Origin: JALZEG01 sp036258555
Lineage (GTDB): Bacteria; Actinomycetota; CADDZG01; WHSQ01
Direction of reading: 5' to 3'
Assembly: GCA_036258555.1 (NCBI GenBank)
Contig: DATADL010000059.1
Coordinates: 1-16,623 of the forward strand
Length of the DNA: 16,623 bases
Shown: positions 6,907 to 13,372 of the stretch, piece after piece
Position numbering within the stretch: the stretch's first letter is position 1
How the letters are laid out: every line of letters starts with the position of its first letter
Program-made: the position numbers and the translations under genes
Notes under the pieces: model-generated
Told to the model about the DNA's origin: nothing
The model's input: only the letters and a program-made list of their open reading frames with translations
Database searches by the model: none

Positions 6907-7824
6907 GTGGAGGAACGCGACTTCCTGTCCATCGACGACTTGACCCCGGAGGAGCTCCGGTACCTCGTCGACTCCGCGGCCGCGCTCAAGCGGAACCCGG
7001 ACGCCCTCGACGACGAGCTGAAGGGGCGGCGCGTGGCGCTGATCTTCGAGAAGCCGAGCACGCGCACCCGCGTGTCGTTCGAGGCCGCGGTCACCTCGCT
7101 CGGCGGGACTGCGATCGTGCTGCGCGGCGACGAGCTCCAGCTCGGGCGGGGGGAGACGATCGAGGACACCGGCCGCGTGCTGTCTCGCTACGTCTCCGCG
7201 ATCGTCGTGAGGACGTTCGGGCAGGACCGGCTCGAGAGGCTGGCGCACGCCGCGTCGGTGCCGGTCGTGAACGCGCTCAGCGACTTCTCGCATCCGTGCC
7301 AGTGTCTCGCCGACCTCCAGACGATCGCCGAGAAGAAGGGAGCCTTCGAGGGACTGACGCTCGCCTACGTCGGCGACGGGAACAACGTGGCGCACTCGCT
7401 CATGTTCGGGGGCACGAAGGTGGGGATGCACGTGCGCATCGGCTGCCCCGAGGGGTACGAGCCCTTCCCACAGGTCGTGGAGCGGTGCGAGGAGATCGCG
7501 TCGTCCACGGGCGGCAGCGTCACGGTCACCTCGGCCGCACGCGCGGCGGCCGAGGGAGCGGACGTCCTGTACACGGACGTGTGGGCGAGCATGGGCCAGG
7601 AGTCCGAGGCGGGCACGAGGGCGGGCGTGTTCGAGCCGTTCCGCCTCGATTCCTCGCTGGTCGAGGCGTCCGCGGGCGACTCGATCGTCATGCACTGCCT
7701 GCCGGCGCACCGCGGCGAGGAGATCGCCGCGGACGTCATCGACGGCCCCCGCTCCGTCGTGTGGGACCAGGCGGAGAACCGGCTGCACGCGCAGAAGGCG
7801 CTCCTCGCCTGGCTGTTGGGCTGA
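6907..7824 (+). CDS. argF: Ornithine carbamoyltransferase
   Basis: The enzyme makes citrulline from ornithine and carbamoyl phosphate, the sixth step of arginine synthesis. Carbamoyl-phosphate loop STRTR (51-55), HPCQ (129-132), DGNNVAHS (157-164), the ornithine-binding DVWASMGQE (224-232) and HCLPAHRGEEI (263-273) are all intact. The 'SMG' loop marks it as an ornithine enzyme and not an aspartate one. Length 305 aa is normal. It starts at GTG 6907, with AAGGGG (6896-6901) overlapping the pheT stop. In many actinobacteria pheST is followed by a whole arg cluster (argC, J, B, D, F, R, G, H); here only argF is present, joined directly to pheT and mpg. Whether it is anabolic (argF) or catabolic (arcB) is inferred from the setting. 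Confidence 0.93.
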   Translation: MEERDFLSIDDLTPEELRYLVDSAAALKRNPDALDDELKGRRVALIFEKPSTRTRVSFEAAVTSLGGTAIVLRGDELQLGRGETIEDTGRVLSRYVSAIVVRTFGQDRLERLAHAASVPVVNALSDFSHPCQCLADLQTIAEKKGAFEGLTLAYVGDGNNVAHSLMFGGTKVGMHVRIGCPEGYEPFPQVVERCEEIASSTGGSVTVTSAARAAAEGADVLYTDVWASMGQESEAGTRAGVFEPFRLDSSLVEASAGDSIVMHCLPAHRGEEIAADVIDGPRSVVWDQAENRLHAQKALLAWLLG

Positions 7825-8420
7825 CGCGCCTAACGCGCGCGTTCTACGAGAGGGACGCGCTGACGGTCGCCCGCGAGCTGATCGGCTGCGTGTTCGCGCA
7901 CAGGACCGCGGAGGGAACCGCGGCGGTGCGTCTCGTCGAGACCGAGGCCTACCGGGGGCCGATCGACCCGGGCTCCCACGGCTTCCGCGGCATGACGCCG
8001 CGAACGGAGGTCATGTACGGCCCTCCGGGGCGTCTCTACGTGTACTTCACGTACGGGATGCACTGGTGCGCGAACGTCGTCTGCGCGCGCGACGGCGTGT
8101 GCGAGGCGGTCCTGCTGCGGGCGGGCGAGCCGTTGCTGGGGGCCGACCTGATGCGTGCGCGGCGCGGCGCGGTGGCCGACCGGCTGCTCGCGTCGGGACC
8201 GGCGCGCCTGGCCCAGGCGCTGGGCATCGAGAAGACGCACAACGGCGCGACGCTGCTGCGCGGCGGCGACTTCTGGTGCGCGGAAGATCGTGCTACCGAA
8301 GAGCTGCGCCGGGGCGAGGTCGCGCAGACGACGAGGATCGGCCTGGCGGCGGGCCGTGGTGACGACATCCCGTGGCGCTTCGTGGTGCCGGGCCACCCGC
8401 ACGCCTCCCGCCGCCGCTGA
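7821..8420 (+). CDS. mpg: 3-methyladenine (alkyladenine) DNA glycosylase, AAG family
   Basis: This enzyme flips out and removes alkylated purines in base excision repair. Family signatures are clear: DALTVARELIGCVFAH near the N-terminus; VETEAYRGPIDPGSHGFRG, whose second Glu corresponds to the catalytic Glu of human AAG; and TPRTEVMYGPPGRLYVYFTY and GMHWCANVVC in the core. Length is 199 aa from the inferred start, typical for bacterial members. No ATG, GTG or TTG in frame precedes the conserved N-terminus; the first, a GTG at 7890, would remove it. The reading frame meets the argF stop at CTGA, so CTG 7821 is the likely coupled start, parallel to the GTGA of pheS/pheT. It is the last gene of the operon. 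No clear terminator hairpin follows it. Confidence 0.92.
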   Translation: MTRLTRAFYERDALTVARELIGCVFAHRTAEGTAAVRLVETEAYRGPIDPGSHGFRGMTPRTEVMYGPPGRLYVYFTYGMHWCANVVCARDGVCEAVLLRAGEPLLGADLMRARRGAVADRLLASGPARLAQALGIEKTHNGATLLRGGDFWCAEDRATEELRRGEVAQTTRIGLAAGRGDDIPWRFVVPGHPHASRRR

Positions 8421-8504
8421 GTCTGTGGAAGTTTTGTCACACCCGGCCACTAGGGTGATTGCGGTGGGGAACGAGGAGGGCCTAGTTGATGGTGGTGCTG
8501 GGTC
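8421..8504 (+). promoter_or_regulatory. Intergenic region with possible promoter before the DUF6338-like gene
   Basis: TTGTCA (8434-8439) resembles a -35 box and TAGGGT (8451-8456) a -10 box, but they are only 11 nt apart, too close for a classical sigma-A promoter. I recall similar TTGTCACACCC...TAGGGT text upstream of other actinobacterial genes. A strong GAGGAGGG (8473-8480) is followed 8 nt later by an ATG (8489) that is out of frame with the next gene. Base composition is less GC-rich than in the preceding operon. Confidence 0.25.
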
Positions 8505-9143
8505 GTGGACACATTCGAAGGCCTCGCTGTTGCGGCGATAGCGGTCCTTCCGGGCGCGCTCTACGCATGGAGCTACGAGCGACAGGTCGGGAATTGGGGG
8601 ATCGGGCTTTCTGATCGGCTGTTTCGGTTCTTGGGGACCTCTGCTCTGTTCCACGTCCTCGTTGCACCGGTGACGTACTGGATCTGGACGAACCACGTCA
8701 GGTCCGGTGACCTATCGGCCGGGAGACCATTGCCGGCCTACGTGTGGCTGGCTGTCGCCGCATACGCCGCGATCCCCATCGCCCTCGGTTCCCGCGTGGG
8801 TCGCGCCACCGCGGCTCACGAACACTGGGCGAGGCGCTTCACGGGGTCGCGACCGGCACCCCGGGCATGGGACTACTTCTTCGCGAGCGAACCCCGGGGA
8901 TGGGTCCGGCTCAAGCTCAAGAGCGGTACCTGGATGGGCGGTGTCTTCCGCTTCAGCTCCCACGCGCTGACGTCATACGCCGCGGGCTATCCCGAGGCCC
9001 AGGACCTGTTCCTTTCCGAGACAGCCGACGTGGACCCCGCCACAGGTAGGTTCATACTGGTCGACGGAGAGCCGCGGCTGAGGGGAACCAGCCTTCTGAT
9101 CCGTTGGGAAGAGGTCGAGTTCCTCGAGTTCGGGGACGTGTAG
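8505..9143 (+). CDS. DUF6338-like membrane protein
   Basis: The 212-residue protein has three hydrophobic segments (about 6-23, 43-61 and 78-98), then a soluble C-terminal half. Conserved-looking features are the N-terminal PGALYAWSYERQVGNWG, the LFRFLGTSALFH and APVTYWIW segment, PRAWDYFFAS (119-128), GWVRLKLKSGTWMGG (132-146) and the end LLIRWEEVEFLEFGDV. The pattern (membrane part, then a beta-rich 'WVRL.LKSG.W.GG' domain ending in 'RW.EVE.LEF') matches my memory of DUF6338, a family of unknown function common in actinobacteria. The GTG at 8505 is the only start in frame after a stop at 8487-8489, but its ribosome binding site is poor. Codon use is less GC-rich than in the neighbours, suggesting later acquisition. 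The stop codon overlaps the ribosome binding site of the next gene. Confidence 0.72.
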   Translation: MDTFEGLAVAAIAVLPGALYAWSYERQVGNWGIGLSDRLFRFLGTSALFHVLVAPVTYWIWTNHVRSGDLSAGRPLPAYVWLAVAAYAAIPIALGSRVGRATAAHEHWARRFTGSRPAPRAWDYFFASEPRGWVRLKLKSGTWMGGVFRFSSHALTSYAAGYPEAQDLFLSETADVDPATGRFILVDGEPRLRGTSLLIRWEEVEFLEFGDV

Positions 9144-9154
9144 GAGGTATGCAC

Positions 9155-9445
9155 GTGGCCAGGAAGAGCAACGTTCGTGAGGAGTTCAGGGGTGGCTATT
9201 TCGCCGGAGAGGGCCCGCTTCCTCCCCTGCCCAAGGCGTGGCTAGAGGCCGGGCCGGTCAGCGCCGAGTCCGAAAGGGTCACCGATCTCGAAAAGGCCCT
9301 TCTAGAAGCCGTTCGGGCGGTGGAGCGCGGGCATCCAGGGACGAGTGCACGCGAACCGTCTCCGGGGAGGTCTTCGGAGACAGCCGACCAGCCTTCGTCT
9401 CGGAAGTTGGTCGAAGAAGACGAGCGGGAGAGCCGGACGAGGTAG
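9155..9445 (+). CDS. Small charged hypothetical protein, partner of the DUF6338-like gene
   Basis: GTG 9155 is chosen because GGAGG (9143-9147) lies 7 nt before it; an ATG at 9149 is in frame but sits only one base from that site. The product has 96 residues, begins MARKSNVREEFRGGYFAGEG, then PLPPLPKAWLEAG, a helix-forming stretch (VTDLEKALLEAVRAVERG) and a hydrophilic, probably disordered tail. There is no signal peptide or membrane segment. It directly follows the DUF6338-like gene, whose TAG is embedded in its ribosome binding site, so the two are translated together. I recall small 'RGGYFAG'-type proteins beside DUF6338 genes in other actinobacteria, but cannot check. Function unknown. 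Confidence 0.65.
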   Translation: MARKSNVREEFRGGYFAGEGPLPPLPKAWLEAGPVSAESERVTDLEKALLEAVRAVERGHPGTSAREPSPGRSSETADQPSSRKLVEEDERESRTR

Positions 9446-9469
9446 CTGAGTAGGGTCGTCCGCCGGGCG

Positions 9470-12040
9470 CTAGCTCGGGTTCACCCAGATCGTCACCGTC
9501 GAGCCCTGCTCCAGCTCCGTGCCGCCGCGCGGCCCCTGCTTCCACACCAGGCCGGCCCTCTTCTTCGCCTGCCCGGGGCTCGACTCCCGCTCGACGATCA
9601 CGTTCACGTCGAACCCGGCCGAGCGCAGCCGGCTCTCGGCCTCGTTGCGGGTCAGCTGGATCACGTCCGGGACAGTCCCCGTCGCCTCGACGTCGTCCGA
9701 CGCGATGTAGAGGGTGACCGTCGACCCGGCGGGGACCCTCGTCCCGCCCGCCGGGTCCTGGTCCGCGACCGTCCCCGGCGGATAGCTGCCGAGCGGCACC
9801 GGTTCGGTCACGACGTCGAACCCCTCGCCCTCGAGGATGCGGATCGCCTCGCCGCGGGGGAACCCGATCAGGTTCTCGACGAGCTTGCGATCGCCCGGCT
9901 CGCGGCACGACTCCTCCGGCTCCGTGCCTGCAGCGAACACTCCGGTGGCCACGTACTCGTCGGGCGTGAACTTGTCCGCCAGGCACCCGTTGCGCGTGTC
10001 GATCGTGACCTGGACTATCCCCGTGGCCGGGACGGGGAAGTCCTCGACGGGGTAGTCGGAAAGAGCGCGCAGCATGAACGCGGTCCAGATGTCGACGGGC
10101 CACGACCCGCCGGTGACCGTGATCCGCGTCGGCAGACAGTCGGGCACGCCGTCGACCCCCGTCGTGCTCCCGAGGCACGACGTCTTCATCTCGATCTGGC
10201 CCTGCGGATAGCCGACCCACACCGCCGCGACGAGGTTGGGCGTGTAGCCGACGAACCAGGCGTCGCGGTACTCCTGCGCCGTCCCGGTCTTCCCTGCGGC
10301 GGGTCGGGCGACCGCGGATGCGTCCGCGGCAGTGCCTCGCTTCACGACCTCTTCGAGCGCCGACGTCGTGAGGTACGCGGCCCCCGCGTCGAGCACGTCT
10401 TCGAGGATCTCCGTGCGGTCGCGGTAGATCGTCTTCTTCTTGTCCTCGTCACTCGCGTCGACGATCTTCGTAACCGCCACCGGCGGGTGGTGGTCGCCGT
10501 CGTTCGCGAGGGTCGAGTAGGCCGACGCCATCCCGAGGGGGTTCACCTCGTTCGTCCCGAGCACCGCGGAGAAGTACGGCTGGAGCGGGGTCCGGATCCC
10601 CATGCGCTGCGCGACGTCGACGACCGGATCGGTCCCGATCTCCTCGACGAGCTGCGCGTACACGACGTTGACGCTGTTGACGGTCGCCTCGAGCAGCGTG
10701 ATCTCGCCGAACTGACCGCCTTCGTAGTTCTGGACGGTGTAGTCGCCGCCGTTGTCGACGCCGGGGATCACGAGCGGGCCGTGCCCGTCGTACCGCTTCG
10801 ACAGCGGGACCCCGTCCTCGATCGCCGCGGCGAGCGCGAACGGCTTGAACGCCGATCCGGCCTGCCGCCCGGTGCCGGGGGCCTGGTGGAGGTACCTCTT
10901 CGTACCGGCGATCTTGACCCGGCCCAAGTCCGGCTCGGCGAGGATCGCCAGGTTGAGCTTCGCGTAGCGATCCCTCTTGGGCGGGACGAACCAGTCACGC
11001 CCCCCGACCATCGCCTTCACGTGACCGGTGTCGGGCTCGACCGCCACCAGTGAGGCGTAGGGATCACCCGGGTCCGTGAGGATCGCGTCGACGGCCTGCT
11101 CCGCCGCGGCCTGCATCTCGAGGTCGACCGTCGTGTAGATGCGGAGCCCTCCCGTGAACAGCCGCTTCGTGCGCTGCGCCGACGTCTTGCCGAGGAACTC
11201 GAAGTCCGGGTGGTACGTCAGCATGCGCTGGACGTAGTCGACGAAATAGGGGGCCGGGTACTCGTCTTTCTCGTCGACCGGCTGGAGCCCGAGGCCCTTC
11301 GGCGCGGTCTCGCGCAGCTTTGACTCGTCGACGTAGTCGAGCGCCGCCATCTGCCGCAGCACGACGTTGCGGCGGCGTTTGGCCGCCTTGGGGTGCCGGA
11401 ACGGGTCGTAGTCGCCCGGCGCCTGGATCAGCCCGGCCAGCAGGGCCGCCTGGCGCAGCGTGACCTTCGACACGGGCTTGCCGAAGTAGACCTTGGACGC
11501 GGCCTGAACGCCGTACGCGCCCTGGCCGAAGTACACGGTGTTGAGGTAGCGCTCGAGGATCTCCTTCTTGCTCAGCTCTTTCTCGATCTGCCGCGCGAGC
11601 GCGGCCTCCTGGAGCTTGCGGTCGAGCGTCTGCTCGGCGATCTCGCCGGGGGCGATGATCACGTTCTTCACGTACTGCTGCGTGATCGTGGAGCCTCCCT
11701 GCTCGATGTCGCCGCTGGAGGCGTTCGCGACGGCGGCGCGGAAGATCGCCTTCAGGTCGACGCCCCCGTGCTCGTAGAACCGCTCGTCCTCGATGCTGAT
11801 GACGGCTTCCTGCAGCACCTCGGGTATCTGCTCGAGCGTGACGTTCGTGCGGTTCTGGCCGCGGTGGAGCGTCGTGATCAGCCGCCCCTTGGCGTCGAAG
11901 ATCTTCGACGACTGCGCGAGCTCGAACTCGAGGTCCTCCGGCTGGAGCGTCGGGAGGTTCTCGAGGTGCGCGCAGGCGGAGGCGGTCATGACCGCCACGA
12001 GGAGGATCGGGACCCACCGCCGGGGGGGCGTTGGAGGCAT
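9470..12040 (-). CDS. Class A penicillin-binding protein with two PASTA domains
   Basis: This bifunctional enzyme polymerises and crosslinks peptidoglycan outside the membrane. From ATG 12040 it has 856 residues. Order: short hydrophobic N-terminus VPILLVAVMTASAC (10-23); GT51 glycosyltransferase with EDERFYEHGGVD (84-95), GGSTITQQYVKN (115-126) and RKLQEAALARQIEKELSKKE (141-160); transpeptidase with SAFK (Ser396), SVN (456-458) and KTGTAQE (584-590); then two PASTA repeats, the first from about VENLIGFPRGEAIRILEGEG and the second from VPDVIQLTRNEAESRLRSAG to the end. An ATG at 12073 would add 11 residues; 12040 is preferred because TAAGAT lies 8 nt before it. The N-terminus could be a lipoprotein signal (ASAC, Cys23) in place of the usual uncleaved anchor. 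About 30 extra residues sit just before SAFK. It is divergent from tyrS. Confidence 0.93.
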   Translation of the reverse strand: MPPTPPRRWVPILLVAVMTASACAHLENLPTLQPEDLEFELAQSSKIFDAKGRLITTLHRGQNRTNVTLEQIPEVLQEAVISIEDERFYEHGGVDLKAIFRAAVANASSGDIEQGGSTITQQYVKNVIIAPGEIAEQTLDRKLQEAALARQIEKELSKKEILERYLNTVYFGQGAYGVQAASKVYFGKPVSKVTLRQAALLAGLIQAPGDYDPFRHPKAAKRRRNVVLRQMAALDYVDESKLRETAPKGLGLQPVDEKDEYPAPYFVDYVQRMLTYHPDFEFLGKTSAQRTKRLFTGGLRIYTTVDLEMQAAAEQAVDAILTDPGDPYASLVAVEPDTGHVKAMVGGRDWFVPPKRDRYAKLNLAILAEPDLGRVKIAGTKRYLHQAPGTGRQAGSAFKPFALAAAIEDGVPLSKRYDGHGPLVIPGVDNGGDYTVQNYEGGQFGEITLLEATVNSVNVVYAQLVEEIGTDPVVDVAQRMGIRTPLQPYFSAVLGTNEVNPLGMASAYSTLANDGDHHPPVAVTKIVDASDEDKKKTIYRDRTEILEDVLDAGAAYLTTSALEEVVKRGTAADASAVARPAAGKTGTAQEYRDAWFVGYTPNLVAAVWVGYPQGQIEMKTSCLGSTTGVDGVPDCLPTRITVTGGSWPVDIWTAFMLRALSDYPVEDFPVPATGIVQVTIDTRNGCLADKFTPDEYVATGVFAAGTEPEESCREPGDRKLVENLIGFPRGEAIRILEGEGFDVVTEPVPLGSYPPGTVADQDPAGGTRVPAGSTVTLYIASDDVEATGTVPDVIQLTRNEAESRLRSAGFDVNVIVERESSPGQAKKRAGLVWKQGPRGGTELEQGSTVTIWVNPS

Positions 12041-12081
12041 AGACCCCGATCTTACCGAGCGGAGGTCTAGCATCCCTGGTC
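12041..12081. promoter_or_regulatory. Divergent promoter region between the PBP gene and tyrS
   Basis: Only 41 nt separate the two start codons. On the plus strand TAGCAT (12068-12073) is followed by 8 nt and the tyrS ATG (12082). On the minus strand TAAGAT (12054-12049) is followed by 8 nt and the PBP ATG (12040). Neither start has a good Shine-Dalgarno, so both mRNAs may be leaderless or nearly so. -35 elements are not recognisable. Confidence 0.42.
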
Positions 12082-13293
12082 ATGGGAACCGGAGGGGAGC
12101 GGCGTGCGCATGCCCTGACGCGGCACGCGGAGCACGTCGTGCCCCGGGAGGAGCTCGCGGAGAGGCTCGCGGAGGGGCGTCCGCTACGGGTCAAGCTCGG
12201 CCTCGACCCCACCGCGCGCGCCGTGACGCTCGGCTGGGCCGTCCCGCTGCGCAAGCTCCGCGAGTTCCAGGACGACGGCCACACGGCCGTGCTGATCGTC
12301 GGCGACTTCACGGCCCGGATCGGCGACCCGTCGGGGAAGTCGCAGACGCGCCCGCAGCTGTCGAAGGAGGAGGTCCAGGCGAACGCGGCGGCCGTCCTCG
12401 ACCAGTTCCGCGACATCCTGTCGGAGGAGAACCTCGAGATCCGCTACAACTCCGAGTGGCTCGAGGGCATGAACCTCGCCGACCTCCTCGGCGTCACCGC
12501 GCGCTACACCGTCGCGCAGATGCTCGAGCGCGACGACTTCGCGAAGCGCTACCGCGAGCAGCGGCCGATCTCGATCGTCGAGCTCATGTACCCGCTGCTG
12601 CAGGGGTACGACTCGGTCGCGGTGCGCTCGGACGTCGAGCTCGGCGGCACCGATCAGCTGTTCAACCTGCTCGTGGGCCGCGACCTCCAGAAGGCGTACG
12701 GACAGCGCCCGCAGATCGCGCTGACCATGCCGTTGCTGGTCGGCACGGACGGCGTGCAGAAGATGTCGCAGTCGCTCGGGAACTACGTCGGGATCCGCGA
12801 CGATCCGGAGGACATGTTCGGCAAGGTCATGAGCGTTCCCGACACGCTGTTGCCGAGCTACGCCGCCCTCGCGGCGGGGCTCGACGACGAGGCCATCGCG
12901 GAGGTGGCCGGCGCGGTCAAGGAAGGGGGGCCCGCGGCGGGCGAGGCGAAGCGCGCGGTCGCCCGCGCGACGGTCGCTCTCTACCGCGGAGCCGACGCGG
13001 CCCGGGCCGCCGAGTCGTCGTTCGACAGGGTCTTCCGCGAGCGGAGCGCGCCGGAGGAGGTGCCGGAGGCCCCGATCCCCGGCGACGCGATCGACGGCGC
13101 GAACGTCTACCTCCCGCGCGTCCTGGCCGAGCTGGGGCTCGCGTCCTCGCGCTCGGAGGCCCGCCGGTTGATCTCGCAGGGAGGCGTCAAGGTCAACGGC
13201 GAACAGGTGACGGCCGAGGACCTTCCTCTGGAGGACCTCGAGGCGGCGCTGCTGCAGGTCGGCAAGCGGAGGTTCGTGCGCCTGCGCGGTTAG
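12082..13293 (+). CDS. tyrS: Tyrosine--tRNA ligase (type with KMSKS), altered signature motifs
   Basis: The 403-residue protein aligns along its length with class I TyrRS: LRVKLGLDPTARAVTLGWAV (36-54), LIVGDFTARIGDPSGKSQTR (71-90), RYTVAQMLERDDFAKRY (141-157), the tyrosine pocket LMYPLLQGYDSVAVRSDVEL plus GGTDQLFN (168-195), DGVQKMSQSLGNYVGI (223-238), and a C-terminal S4 RNA-binding domain from about 335. The substrate-binding residues are kept, but the usual HLGH of this subtype is TLGW (residues 49-52; codons at 12226-12237) and KMSKS is KMSQS (Gln230). In Geobacillus TyrRS the equivalents (His45, His48, Lys233) stabilise the transition state. No frameshift is visible. It may be a clade-specific working variant or a paralogue with another role; mpg-tyrS proximity, known in other actinobacteria, favours the housekeeping gene. 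Confidence 0.9.
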   Translation: MGTGGERRAHALTRHAEHVVPREELAERLAEGRPLRVKLGLDPTARAVTLGWAVPLRKLREFQDDGHTAVLIVGDFTARIGDPSGKSQTRPQLSKEEVQANAAAVLDQFRDILSEENLEIRYNSEWLEGMNLADLLGVTARYTVAQMLERDDFAKRYREQRPISIVELMYPLLQGYDSVAVRSDVELGGTDQLFNLLVGRDLQKAYGQRPQIALTMPLLVGTDGVQKMSQSLGNYVGIRDDPEDMFGKVMSVPDTLLPSYAALAAGLDDEAIAEVAGAVKEGGPAAGEAKRAVARATVALYRGADAARAAESSFDRVFRERSAPEEVPEAPIPGDAIDGANVYLPRVLAELGLASSRSEARRLISQGGVKVNGEQVTAEDLPLEDLEAALLQVGKRRFVRLRG

Positions 13294-13317
13294 GACCGGT
13301 CGTCCCGCGCGGCTCGA

Positions 13318-13337
13318 AAGTGACCACAAGTGATCGC
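13318..13337 (+). repeat. Two head-to-tail copies of AAGTGAYCRC
   Basis: AAGTGACCAC (13318-13327) is followed at once by AAGTGATCGC (13328-13337). The pair lies in the 79-nt gap between tyrS and the Asp-box gene. GGACCGGT also occurs twice in and beside this gap, at 13293-13300 and 13351-13358. Tandem half-sites of ten bases, one helical turn, would suit a regulator, but there is no independent support. Confidence 0.35.
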
Positions 13338-13372
13338 AGGTCGGCCTCCGGGACCGGTGGAACCCTCTCGTC

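Noticed and set aside
4462..7788. 1108-codon open frame on the minus strand opposite pheT/argF
   Set aside because: Antisense frame in GC-rich DNA with His/Arg/Asp-rich composition and no recognisable domain.
4524..8420. Very long open frame (1298 codons) over pheT and argF on the plus strand
   Set aside because: Its product is an Arg/Gly/Ala-rich shadow of pheT and argF; only its last 200 codons (from 7821) are a real gene, mpg.
8489..8614. 41-codon open frame as an independent gene
   Set aside because: It has a good ribosome binding site but an Arg/Gly/Cys-rich product and lies wholly inside the DUF6338-like gene; kept only as a finding about the start.
12226..12237. TLGW in TyrRS as a local frameshift artefact
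   Set aside because: The frame is continuous with conserved residues immediately on both sides (DPTA before; VPLRKLREFQ after), so two compensating indels within 12 bases would be needed.
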